From Beijerinckiaceae bacterium (GTDB lineage: Bacteria > Pseudomonadota > Alphaproteobacteria > Rhizobiales > Beijerinckiaceae): 56,267 bases of DNA. Shown in pieces: positions 47,725 through 55,778 of this stretch; the stretch's first letter is position 1; each line of letters begins with the position of its first letter. The position numbers and the translations under genes were made by a program. The notes below the pieces were generated by a model. The model did not search any database. It was not told where the DNA came from and saw only the letters and a list, made by a program, of their open reading frames with translations. The stretch lies in the NCBI GenBank assembly GCA_947453205.1, contig CANGFT010000023.1:1-56267 (forward strand), written 5' to 3'.

Positions 47725-47794
47725 GGCCGGGACGGGAAAGCAATAAGCCCTCGGCCTGCTTAAAACCTTGGCTCACCCGTGTTACATAAAGGCC

Positions 47795-49597
47795 ATGACT
47801 GGCCCTCTCGATCCAAGCCCCGCCGAAGACGCCGACCCTCTCCCATCCGGAGGGGCGCAGGCGCTTGATCGTTCGGGCAGCATCCTGCAGAAGCTGAACG
47901 GCCGCTCGATCGTGCTCGTGGGCATGATGGGCACCGGCAAGACCTCCATCGGGCGCAGGCTCGCCGCCGCGCTCGGCCTGCCCTTCGTCGACGCCGATGT
48001 CGAGATCGAGACGGCCGCAGGCATGACGATTCCCGAAATCTTCGCCCGCCACGGCGAGGCCTATTTCCGCGACGGCGAGCGGCGCGTCATCGCCCGCATT
48101 CTGGCGGACGGGCAGCGGGTGCTGGCGACCGGCGGCGGCGCCTTCATCAATCCCGTCACGCGCGAGCGGGTCGCCGAGCGCGGCGTCTCGGTCTGGCTGA
48201 AGGCGGATGCGGAGGTGCTGGCGCGGCGCGTGCGCAAGCGCTCCAACCGGCCCCTCCTGCAGACCCGCGATCCCGAAAAGACGATCCGCGAACTCAGCGA
48301 GCAGCGCGATCCCATCTATGCGCTGGCGGATTTCTGTCTGATCTCGCGCGATGGGCCCCATGAGGCGATGGTGGAGGCCGTCCTCGATACGCTGGAGCGC
48401 GGCGTCGAGACCCTGCCGCGCCTGCAGCATGCGCCAAAGGAGCAGGCCTTGTCCGCCACGCCGCCCGCCGCCGCAACCGGGCCTGCGGGCCGCACCGTGG
48501 TCCCGGTGGAGCTGGGCGCGCGGCGCTATGACATCATCATCGGCGAAGGGCTCATCCGCGAGGCGGGCGCCCATGTCGCGCGCGTGGCGCCAAGAGCCGC
48601 CTGCGCCATCGTGACCGACGAGACTGTGGCGCGCCTTCATCTGCCCGCCCTTGAAGCGAGCCTTGACGCCGCAGGCGTCCGCCATGCGCGCATCGTGGTT
48701 CCCGCAGGGGAAGGCTCGAAATGCTGGACGACCTTCGCGCGCGTCAGCGACGAGATCATCGCAGCGCGCATGGAGCGGGGCGATCTCGTCGTGGCGCTCG
48801 GCGGCGGGGTCGTGGGCGATCTTGCGGGCTTCGCCGCAGCGGTCATCCGGCGCGGCATGCGCTTCGTGCAGATTCCCACGACGCTTCTGGCGCAGGTCGA
48901 TTCATCGGTCGGCGGCAAGACCGCGATCAATTCCGAACATGGCAAGAATCTCGTCGGCGCCTTTCACCAGCCCGCGCTGGTGCTGGCTGACACAAGCGCC
49001 CTCGCCACCCTCGATCCGCGCGAGTTCCGCGCAGGCTACGCCGAAATGGCGAAATATGGCCTCATCGACGACGCGCCCTTCTTCGCCTGGCTTGAGAAGC
49101 ATTGGGACGAGGTCTTCGCACGCGGGCCGGCGCTCACCGAGGCCATCGCGGTCAGTTGCCGCTCCAAGGCCGCCGTGGTGGCGCGCGATGAGACCGAACA
49201 GGGCGACCGCGCCCTGCTCAATCTCGGCCACACCTTCGGCCACGCCTTCGAGAGCCTCACCCATTTCAACACCGCCCGCCTCAACCATGGCGAAAGCGTC
49301 GCCATCGGCATGGGCTGCGCCTATCGCTTCTCCGCCAGACTCGGCCATTGCGCGCCCGAGGATGCGGCGCGGGTGGAGCGGCATCTGCGCACGGTCGGCC
49401 TGCCCTCGCGCATCGCCGACATCGCCGGCTGGAACATTGGCGCGCAGCCCATTCTCGACGCCATGCATCAGGACAAGAAGGTGGAGCGCGGCGCGCTGAC
49501 CTTCATTCTGGCCCGCGGCGTCGGTCAGACCTTCATCGCCAAGGGCGTCCCCGCCGAGGCGGTGCTCGATTTTCTCCGGGACGAATTGGGACATTGA
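47795..49597 (+). CDS. aroKB: Fused shikimate kinase / 3-dehydroquinate synthase (AroK-AroB)
   Basis: One uninterrupted 600-residue frame joins two shikimate-pathway enzymes. Residues about 35-205 are shikimate kinase: Walker A GMMGTGKTS (43-51), DVEIE, and the RDGERRVI and ATGGGAF substrate motifs. Residues about 235-600 are 3-dehydroquinate synthase: PAGEGSKCWTTFARVSDEI, VVALGGGVVGDLAGFAAAVI, AQVDSSVGGKTAIN and NLGHTFGHAFE, with metal ligands Glu and His. An Ala/Pro linker (about 207-234) joins them. In most relatives these are two adjacent genes. ATG 47795 (AAAGG upstream) is preferred over TTG 47768. corC follows 3 bp after the stop. Confidence 0.93.
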   Translation: MTGPLDPSPAEDADPLPSGGAQALDRSGSILQKLNGRSIVLVGMMGTGKTSIGRRLAAALGLPFVDADVEIETAAGMTIPEIFARHGEAYFRDGERRVIARILADGQRVLATGGGAFINPVTRERVAERGVSVWLKADAEVLARRVRKRSNRPLLQTRDPEKTIRELSEQRDPIYALADFCLISRDGPHEAMVEAVLDTLERGVETLPRLQHAPKEQALSATPPAAATGPAGRTVVPVELGARRYDIIIGEGLIREAGAHVARVAPRAACAIVTDETVARLHLPALEASLDAAGVRHARIVVPAGEGSKCWTTFARVSDEIIAARMERGDLVVALGGGVVGDLAGFAAAVIRRGMRFVQIPTTLLAQVDSSVGGKTAINSEHGKNLVGAFHQPALVLADTSALATLDPREFRAGYAEMAKYGLIDDAPFFAWLEKHWDEVFARGPALTEAIAVSCRSKAAVVARDETEQGDRALLNLGHTFGHAFESLTHFNTARLNHGESVAIGMGCAYRFSARLGHCAPEDAARVERHLRTVGLPSRIADIAGWNIGAQPILDAMHQDKKVERGALTFILARGVGQTFIAKGVPAEAVLDFLRDELGH

Positions 49598-49600
49598 ACC

Positions 49601-50905
49601 ATGCATGGCGCAGGCGAAGCGGCGCCGGTCGACCTCTGGGTCGCCGTCCTCATTGTGACCATCTGCATCGCGCTCTCGGCCTTTTTCTCAGGCTCCGAAA
49701 CCGCGATGACGGCGGCCTCCCGGGTGCGCATGCACGGGCTGGAGCGCAATGGCGACAAGCGCGCCAAACTGGTCAACAGACTGCTCTCCTCGCGCGGGCG
49801 CTTGATCGGGGCGATGCTGCTGGGCAACACCATCGTCAACATCGGCGCCTCCGCCTTCATGACCAATGTTCTGACCGGACTCTTCGGCGACGCAGGCGTC
49901 ATCTACGCCACCATCCTCATGACGATCCTGCTGCTGATCTTCTCCGAAGTGCTGCCCAAGACCATCGGCATCAATTTCCCCGACCGCATGTCGCTCATCG
50001 TGGCGCGGCCAGCCGCGTTCTTCGTCTACGCCATGACGCCCGTGATGATCGCCATCGATGCGGTGGTGGGCGGGGTTCTGCGGCTCGTGGGCCTGCGGGC
50101 GGGCGAACACAGCTCGGTGCTCACCCCGCAGGAGGAGCTGCGCAGCGCGGTCGATCTCCTGCACAAGGAAGGCAGCGTCGAGCGCAGCCATCGCGACATG
50201 TTCGGCGGGCTTCTGGGCCTCAATGAGCTGACGGTCGAGGATGTGATGGTGCATCGCACGCGCATGCGCACCATCGACGCCAATCTGCCGCCCGCCGAGA
50301 TCGTGCGCGCCGTTCTGGCTTCGGCCAACACGCGCCTGCCGCTGTGGCGCGACCAGCCCGAGAACATCGTGGGCGTGCTGCACGCCAAGGATCTCCTGCG
50401 CGCCCTCGCCGCCGCGCAGGGGGACGCGAGCAAGCTGAACATCGACGAAGTGGCCTTCAGCCCCTGGTTCGTGCCCGCCACCTCATCGCTCGAGGATCAG
50501 CTGCAGGCCTTTCTGGAGCGCAAGACGCACTTCGCGCTGGTGGTCGATGAATATGGTTCGGTGATGGGCCTTGTGACCCTCGAGGACATTCTGGAGGAGA
50601 TCGTCGGCGACATCCGCGACGAGCATGACCTGGCGGTTCAGGGTCTGCGCGCGCTGCCTGACGGCTCGGTGACCGTGGACGGCGCCGTGCCCATCCGCGA
50701 CCTCAACCGGGCCATGGACTGGAGCCTGCCGGACGACGAGGCGACGACGGTGGCGGGGCTGGTGATCCACGAAGCGCAGGCCATTCCGGAGCCGGGGCAG
50801 GTCTTCTCCTTCCACAATTTCCGCTTCGAGATCCTGCGCAAACAGCGCAACCGCCTGACCGCGCTGAAGATCACGCCCATGCCGCTGGATGACGGGAGCG
50901 GCTAG
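49601..50905 (+). CDS. CNNM/CorC-type transporter or cation-efflux protein (DUF21-CBS-HlyC)
   Basis: A 434-residue membrane protein. The DUF21 transmembrane domain covers residues about 10-190 (VAVLIVTICIALSAFFSGSETAMTAASRVRM is its signature). Two CBS domains follow at about 205-335 (VEDVMVHRTRMRTID, ALVVDEYGSVMGLVTLEDILEEIVGDIRDEHD). A C-terminal CorC/HlyC domain is at about 345-430. Relatives act in magnesium or cobalt efflux; older hemolysin annotations are misleading. The start is 3 bp after the aroKB stop, so translation is probably coupled. Confidence 0.93.
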   Translation: MHGAGEAAPVDLWVAVLIVTICIALSAFFSGSETAMTAASRVRMHGLERNGDKRAKLVNRLLSSRGRLIGAMLLGNTIVNIGASAFMTNVLTGLFGDAGVIYATILMTILLLIFSEVLPKTIGINFPDRMSLIVARPAAFFVYAMTPVMIAIDAVVGGVLRLVGLRAGEHSSVLTPQEELRSAVDLLHKEGSVERSHRDMFGGLLGLNELTVEDVMVHRTRMRTIDANLPPAEIVRAVLASANTRLPLWRDQPENIVGVLHAKDLLRALAAAQGDASKLNIDEVAFSPWFVPATSSLEDQLQAFLERKTHFALVVDEYGSVMGLVTLEDILEEIVGDIRDEHDLAVQGLRALPDGSVTVDGAVPIRDLNRAMDWSLPDDEATTVAGLVIHEAQAIPEPGQVFSFHNFRFEILRKQRNRLTALKITPMPLDDGSG

Positions 50906-50944
50906 CCGGAGCGCCCGTCCATCCGCACGACGGACGCCAGCCCG

Positions 50945-51844
50945 TCACAGGCCGCTGGCGGCGTCGCCCTTCAATTTGACGGGGATGGTAAGGTAGCGCA
51001 CGCCGTTCGCCTCAGCGGGGGGAAACCTTCCGGCGCGGATGTTGACCTGGATGGACGGCAGAAGGAGACGCGGCGCCGCCAGGCCCTCATCGCGCTTGTT
51101 GCGGGCGGCGACGAAATCATCCTCGCTGATCCCATCCCTTGCATGGATGTTGCGGGCCCGTTCTTCGGCCACCGTCGTCTCCCAGGCGAACTGATCCCGT
51201 CCCGGCGCCTTGTAGTCGTGGCACATGAACAGGCGGGTCTGCGGCGGCAGGGCCATCAGGCGTTTGATGGAGCGATAGAGCTGGCGCGCGTCGCCGCCGG
51301 GAAAGTCGGCGCGGGCGGTGCCATAGTCCGGCATGAACAGGGTGTCGCCGACGAAGACCGCATCGTCGATCCTGTAGGCGACGTCGGCGGGCGTGTGGCC
51401 CGGGACATAGAGAACCTCGACCTCCAGAGCGCCGATCGCGAACCGCTCGCCATCCGTGAAGAGATGATCGAAATCGCTGCCGTCGGCCTTGAGGTCGGCG
51501 GCGTTGAAGATCGGGCGGAAGATGCGCTGGACATCGCGGATATGTTCCCCGATCCCGATCTTCGCGCCCGTGTGGGCCTTGATATAGGGCGCGCCCGAGA
51601 GGTGGTCGGCGTGGGCGTGGGTCTCCAGCACCCATTCAACCTGATAGCCCGCATCCGTCGCCGCCTGCAGCATGGCGCGGACGGAGCGCGCATCCACCGC
51701 GCCCACAGTGTGGTCGTAGTCGAAGACGGGGTCGATGATGGCCGCCTTGCCGGTCATGGGATCGGCGACGAGGTAGCTGATGGTGTTGGTCGGCTCATCG
51801 AAGAAGCCTCTGATGACGGGTTTGCCGGGCTCGTTCTGCGACAT
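50945..51844 (-). CDS. MBL-fold hydrolase, persulfide dioxygenase-like (Blh/ETHE1 type)
   Basis: A 299-residue metallo-beta-lactamase-fold protein. The first metal motif THAHADHLSGAP is at residues 75-86, with further ligands in VPGHTPADVAYRI (His) and FVGDTLFMPDYGTAR (Asp) and MCHDY. Proteins of this kind, including Blh of the BigR operon, are thought to be sulfur dioxygenases acting on glutathione persulfide. GGAGG lies 7 bases before ATG 51844, with an earlier ATG at 51850. It is divergent from the BigR-like gene and shares its control region. Confidence 0.88.
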   Translation of the reverse strand: MSQNEPGKPVIRGFFDEPTNTISYLVADPMTGKAAIIDPVFDYDHTVGAVDARSVRAMLQAATDAGYQVEWVLETHAHADHLSGAPYIKAHTGAKIGIGEHIRDVQRIFRPIFNAADLKADGSDFDHLFTDGERFAIGALEVEVLYVPGHTPADVAYRIDDAVFVGDTLFMPDYGTARADFPGGDARQLYRSIKRLMALPPQTRLFMCHDYKAPGRDQFAWETTVAEERARNIHARDGISEDDFVAARNKRDEGLAAPRLLLPSIQVNIRAGRFPPAEANGVRYLTIPVKLKGDAASGL

Positions 51845-51905
51845 CGCCATGCCTCCTTCTCGCGGTCTCCGGCCAGAGCCGTGATCGGGCTGATCGCCCC
51901 CTCTC

Positions 51906-51939
51906 TTGACAAATATATTAAGTTTATCTAAATTAGCAA
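51906..51939. promoter_or_regulatory. Interleaved divergent promoters with candidate BigR operator
   Basis: Plus strand: TTGACA (51906-51911), 17 bases, TAAATT (51929-51934). Minus strand: TTGCTA (51939-51934), 16 bases, TATATT (51917-51912). The two promoters occupy the same AT-rich DNA, centred on an imperfect inverted repeat TTAAGTTTA / TAAATTAG at 51918-51936. One repressor dimer bound here would block both genes. Confidence 0.7.
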
Positions 51940-51949
51940 TACTGAATAT

Positions 51950-52291
51950 ATGGATTACTCCATGACGCAAACCGCCGCCGACTCCCTTCAGGATCAAGCC
52001 AATCAGGTGGCCGAAATCCTGCAGACCCTCGCCAATGGCCGCCGCCTCTTCGTGCTGTGCAAATTGCAGGAGCTCGGGGAGGCGAATGTGACCGCGCTGG
52101 CGGCTGCGGCGCAGCTCTCCCAGTCCGCGCTCTCCCAGCATCTGGCGAAGCTCCGGGCCGAGGGGCTCGTCACGTTCAAACGGGACGGCCAGACCCTCTG
52201 GTACCGGATCGCCGACCCGCGCGTTGAAGACTTGCTGGCGACCCTGCACCGTCTGTTCTGCCCTGCGCCGGCCCCTGCAAAGCCCGAATGA
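51950..52291 (+). CDS. bigR: ArsR-family persulfide-sensing repressor, BigR/SqrR-like
   Basis: A 113-residue winged-helix repressor. The recognition segment is LSQSALSQHLAKLRAEGLVTFKRDGQTLWYRI (residues about 57-87). The only two cysteines are Cys37 (RRLFVLCKL) and Cys104 (LHRLFCP), matching the spacing of the reactive pair in BigR/SqrR that forms a tetrasulfide or disulfide with sulfide species. ATG 51950 lies about 10 bases after the predicted transcription start, so the message is nearly leaderless; ATG 51962 is an alternative. Its stop overlaps an ATG of the rhodanese frame. Confidence 0.9.
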   Translation: MDYSMTQTAADSLQDQANQVAEILQTLANGRRLFVLCKLQELGEANVTALAAAAQLSQSALSQHLAKLRAEGLVTFKRDGQTLWYRIADPRVEDLLATLHRLFCPAPAPAKPE

Positions 52292-52314
52292 CCTGTCAAA
52301 CCGGAGATCATCAG

Positions 52315-52839
52315 ATGTCGCTGCCCAGCATCAACGCGACCGACGCCCGCAACCTGCTCGATCAGGGCGCGGTGCTGGTCGACATCCGCGAGGCGAACGA
52401 ACGCGCCCGGGAAAAGATCCCCGGCGCCTTCCACATGCCCCTTTCCAGTCTCGATGATGCGGATTTCGCCCTGCATCAGGGCCGCCCGGTCATCTTCCAC
52501 TGCAAGAGCGGTGCGCGCACCGGCGCCAATGCGCCGCGCCTTGCGGCGAAGCTGGGCGAGGATTGGGAGGCCTATGTGGTGGAGGGCGGTCTTGACGCCT
52601 GGAAGAAGGCGGGCCTGCCGGTGGCGACCGACCGCAGCCAGCCCATCGAACTGCAGCGTCAGGTGCAGATCGTCGCGGGGTCGATCACCTTCATCGGAAC
52701 CATGCTCGGCCTCTTCGTCGCCCCCGTCTATTTCATCATCCCCGCCTTCATCGGCGCAGGCCTCGTCTTCGCAGGCGTCAGCGGCTTTTGCGGCATGGCG
52801 CGGGTCCTGATGCTGGCGCCCTGGAACAGGCGGGTGTGA
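52315..52839 (+). CDS. Rhodanese-domain protein with membrane tail (YgaP-like)
   Basis: A 174-residue protein. Residues 5-105 are a rhodanese domain (ARNLLDQGAVLVDIREANE, catalytic Cys63 in HCKSGARTGA). The second part is a DUF2892-like region with two membrane segments (IVAGSITFIGTMLGLFVAPVYF and FIIPAFIGAGLVFAGVSGF), as in YgaP. It would transfer sulfane sulfur at the membrane. GGAG supports ATG 52315; ATG 52288 overlaps the bigR-like stop. It is part of the persulfide module. Confidence 0.92.
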   Translation: MSLPSINATDARNLLDQGAVLVDIREANERAREKIPGAFHMPLSSLDDADFALHQGRPVIFHCKSGARTGANAPRLAAKLGEDWEAYVVEGGLDAWKKAGLPVATDRSQPIELQRQVQIVAGSITFIGTMLGLFVAPVYFIIPAFIGAGLVFAGVSGFCGMARVLMLAPWNRRV

Positions 52840-52843
52840 GAGA

Positions 52844-52872
52844 TTGCGATGACATAAGCTTCACATTATAGT
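52844..52872 (+). promoter_or_regulatory. Predicted promoter of the orphan membrane-pair operon
   Basis: TTGCGA (52844-52849), 17 bases, TATAGT (52867-52872): 4/6 and 5/6 matches to sigma-70. The predicted start at about 52879 is 14 bases before ATG 52893. Confidence 0.6.
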
Positions 52873-52892
52873 CGCTCCGGGAGGCCGGGGCG

Positions 52893-53267
52893 ATGAACGG
52901 GGGTAAAAAGCCAGACTGGCGAGTTGTCGTTTCTCTTTCCGAACAGAGATATCTTACGGTTCGGACCCTGATTCGGTGGCTTTGCGCCGCCTTGATCGTT
53001 TACCTTTCCAACGAGATGTTGTCAGCGTTCGCAGGCCGCACAACGGAATTGATGGTTTCAATCCTCGCCAAGTCGGAAGTTTCGATAAGCTTGGCATTGG
53101 CGGGTGGCTGTGCTGTTTGGGCGATTTTGGAGCGGATGGTCCGAAAACGTGCTATTGAACGCTTGACCGAACGAACGCAAAAACTCGAAAAGGCTATAGA
53201 TCCCAAACGAAGCTCATCCGGCCTGACGACCAGGGGAAACACTCATCCACGGGACAAGGACAAATGA
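52893..53267 (+). CDS. Unrecognised two-helix membrane protein, first gene of orphan pair
   Basis: A 124-residue protein. The first 30 residues are polar and basic (GGKKPDWRVVVSLSEQRYLTVRTLIRW), followed by hydrophobic segments LCAALIVYLSNEMLSAF and VSISLALAGGCAVWAILERMV. Then comes a charged coiled-coil-like stretch (RKRAIERLTERTQKLEKAI) and a polar tail DPKRSSSGLTTRGNTHPRD. GGGAGG precedes ATG 52893. The ATGA overlap with the next gene shows coupled translation. The DNA looks less GC-rich than its surroundings. I have an unverified impression that the DPxRxSSGLT tail recurs in small membrane proteins; no function can be given. Confidence 0.7.
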   Translation: MNGGKKPDWRVVVSLSEQRYLTVRTLIRWLCAALIVYLSNEMLSAFAGRTTELMVSILAKSEVSISLALAGGCAVWAILERMVRKRAIERLTERTQKLEKAIDPKRSSSGLTTRGNTHPRDKDK

Positions 53268-53833
53268 CCTCTGACGCTCTCTTCTCCCTTGCTCTCATTT
53301 CCCTTTTCATCTGCTTCGTCTACGGCCCATGGCAATGGGTCTGGACCGACATCACGCGTCAGACCATGTTCGAAAAAAGAGATCAGCTCTTTGATATGGC
53401 CGTGGTGGGCAAGCTCGACTTCGCTTCCGATGAATACCGGACGATCCGCACATCGCTGGAACAGTCGATCCGGTTCGCGCATATGATGACGCTTCCGCGC
53501 TTGATGGCTTTGAACTTCAGCAAGCGGCGAAGTGATCAACGCGGCGCCCACCGGTCTAAAATGGCCCTTGCTCGAATTTCAGATCCGCAAACGCGTCAAG
53601 AAGTCAGCGTCATCATTGACCAGGCGGACCGCATGATGATCTGCGCGATCGCCATGAAGTCCCCTGTGGTTCTCATATTTCTGATCCCCGCGGCTGCGAT
53701 GGCGTCTATAGCGTTGATGATCGCTAGAATTTTCGGCTACCGCCGTGGCAACCCCGGCTCGCTCATCCGGCGAGCAAGCGCAAAGATCGGCGCCTATGTC
53801 CACGAAGAAGCAGAAGCGACCTTCGCCGTTTAA
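53264..53833 (+). CDS. Unrecognised membrane protein, second gene of orphan pair
   Basis: A 189-residue protein. An N-terminal membrane segment (LFSLALISLFICFVYGPWQWVW, residues about 6-27) is followed by a soluble helical region (DITRQTMFEKRDQLFDMAVVGKL, DEYRTIRTSLEQSIRFAHMM) to about residue 125. A second hydrophobic segment (VVLIFLIPAAAMASIALMIARI, about 140-161) and a basic tail follow. Its start overlaps the previous stop (ATGA). I recognise no family or catalytic motif. With its partner it forms a self-contained two-gene operon. Confidence 0.75.
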   Translation: MTSDALFSLALISLFICFVYGPWQWVWTDITRQTMFEKRDQLFDMAVVGKLDFASDEYRTIRTSLEQSIRFAHMMTLPRLMALNFSKRRSDQRGAHRSKMALARISDPQTRQEVSVIIDQADRMMICAIAMKSPVVLIFLIPAAAMASIALMIARIFGYRRGNPGSLIRRASAKIGAYVHEEAEATFAV

Positions 53834-53839
53834 CGCCCC

Positions 53840-55624
53840 TCACCCAACCCCTTCCGCATCCCGCACCGGCGCCTCCGGCGCCATGAACTGCGCGCGCGCC
53901 AGCGTGGCGAAGCGGCCGCCGCGGGCGACGAGCTCGTCAAAGGTTCCGGTCTCGACGATGCGGCCCTGATCGAACACGACGATCCGGCTGGCGTTGCGCA
54001 CGGTCGACAGGCGGTGCGCGATGACGAAGGTGGTGCGCCCTTGCGTGGCGGCGTCCAGCGCGGCCTGCAGCTGGCGCTCGGTCGTGGCGTCGAGCGCGCT
54101 CGTCGCCTCGTCGAAGATCATGATCGGCGGATCCTTGAGCAGGGCGCGGGCGATCGACAGGCGCTGGCGTTCGCCCCCGGACAGGGACCGGCCCCGCTCG
54201 CCCACGATCGTGTTCACCCCGTCGGTCTGCTGGGCGATGAACTCGCTCGCCTGCGCGCGGGACAGGGCGAGCTCGATCTCCTGCGGGCTGGCGTCCGCCT
54301 TGCCGACGCGCAGATTCTCCTCGATGGAGCGTGCGAACAGCATGGGCTCCTGAAAGACGACGCCGATGTTCCGGCGCAGCGACACGAGCGTCATGTCGCG
54401 GATGTCCATGCCGTCGATCAGGATGCGTCCCTCCTTGGGATCGAAGATGCGATGCAGCAGGCCCAGCGTCGTCGATTTGCCCGAGCCCGTGGCGCCGACG
54501 AGCGCAATGGTCTGCCCGGGCTCGACCGCGAAGGAGGCGTCCTGCACGGCGTTGCGCCGCCCATCGTAGGAAAAGGTGACATGTTCGAAGGCCACATGGC
54601 CTTTCAATCGGCCCGGATCGGTCGCGCCGGGCAAGTCCCGCACATTGGGCTGGGTGTCCAGCACATCGAAGAATTCCTGCAGCTTTGGCAGGATCAGCAG
54701 CACCCAGTTGACGAAGCCCACGACCTGTTCGAGCCGCCCGATGAGCATGGTGGCGAAGCCCATGAAGGTGACGATCTCGCCGATGGAGGCGAGGCCCTGC
54801 AGATGCAGCGACGTGCCCAGCAGGAAGATCGAGACCAGCGTGAGGGTGGCCGAGGCCCGCGTGGCCACAGCCGCCATGGCCCACCAGGACAGGACCGGGA
54901 TCTGCGCCGAGAGCAGGGCCGCCGTCACCTTGCGCAGGGCCGAGGTCTCGGCCTCGATGCGGGTGAAGCTCTGGATGACCGCGATGTTGCCAAGCGCATC
55001 CGAGGCGCGTTCGGCGAGGTCGGCGTGGTAGCGCTCGACCTCTCCCTGCAGCCCCTCCGTGCGGCGCAGCACAAAGACCGTCAGCAGGCCAAAGACGAAG
55101 ACCAGCACGATCAGAAGGCTTGCGAGGCGCCAGTTCAGGAAGAGGGACAGGGGCAACAGGATGAACAGGGCGACGAAGGAGGCGCAATTCTCACGAAAAA
55201 ATGAAAGCCAGACGCTGGCCATATTGGAGGCGCCGTCGAGCATGGTCTTCAGCAGGCGGCCCGAATGGACTGATGTGTGGAAGCCCAGCGGCAGGTGCAG
55301 CACATGTTCGAAATAATCGGACATGACCGCGAGCCGACGGCGATGGGACAGGCGGTCGGCATGGAGCGCCACCAGAACGGCGGACGCAATGGTGAACAGG
55401 CCGAAGCCGACCCAGGCGGCCAGCAGCGGCGTCAGTTCAGCCCAGCTCAAGGTCTTGTTCTGCGCCTGCGCGCTCACGAGAACGTCGATGATCCGCCCAT
55501 AGAGGATCGGCTCGGCGAATTGCGCGCCCGCCAGCGCCAGATTGGCGCCCACCAGCGTCAGGGCGAGCCCGCGCTCCGGGCGCAATTGCCTGAGCACCCT
55601 GACGTAGACTTTGGGGAATTGCAT
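53840..55624 (-). CDS. ABC exporter (ATPase-permease fusion), NdvA/ChvA-like
   Basis: A 594-residue half-transporter. The membrane domain covers residues about 15-320 with five to six hydrophobic segments. The ATPase domain has Walker [16 protein letters not shown], the Q-loop [18 protein letters not shown], signature [16 protein letters not shown], Walker [13 protein letters not shown] and the H-loop [12 protein letters not shown]. The N-terminus ([23 protein letters not shown]) and the C-terminal Ala-rich end resemble the cyclic beta-1,2-glucan exporters NdvA/ChvA, which is the likely role. No NdvB-like synthase is visible here, so this is an inference. Confidence 0.85.
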   Translation of the reverse strand: MQFPKVYVRVLRQLRPERGLALTLVGANLALAGAQFAEPILYGRIIDVLVSAQAQNKTLSWAELTPLLAAWVGFGLFTIASAVLVALHADRLSHRRRLAVMSDYFEHVLHLPLGFHTSVHSGRLLKTMLDGASNMASVWLSFFRENCASFVALFILLPLSLFLNWRLASLLIVLVFVFGLLTVFVLRRTEGLQGEVERYHADLAERASDALGNIAVIQSFTRIEAETSALRKVTAALLSAQIPVLSWWAMAAVATRASATLTLVSIFLLGTSLHLQGLASIGEIVTFMGFATMLIGRLEQVVGFVNWVLLILPKLQEFFDVLDTQPNVRDLPGATDPGRLKGHVAFEHVTFSYDGRRNAVQDASFAVEPGQTIALVGATGSGKSTTLGLLHRIFDPKEGRILIDGMDIRDMTLVSLRRNIGVVFQEPMLFARSIEENLRVGKADASPQEIELALSRAQASEFIAQQTDGVNTIVGERGRSLSGGERQRLSIARALLKDPPIMIFDEATSALDATTERQLQAALDAATQGRTTFVIAHRLSTVRNASRIVVFDQGRIVETGTFDELVARGGRFATLARAQFMAPEAPVRDAEGVG

Positions 55625-55778
55625 GGGATGAAACCGGGGTCCGAGAAGCTGCGCGTGCGCAAGACACTATAGGCCAGCCGCGCTCGCCTCCAAGGGGCCG
55701 ATGGTAAAAAGGAGGGGGCTTGGCCTGCGGGCGCGGGCGGGTTATTGCAGTGCATCAGCCGATGGAGCCGTCGATCCC

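Noticed and set aside
47531-48685. N-terminal extension of XerD to 716 residues
   Set aside because: The added part is antisense to aroKB and has no similarity to recombinases; the family start at 47530 is adequate.
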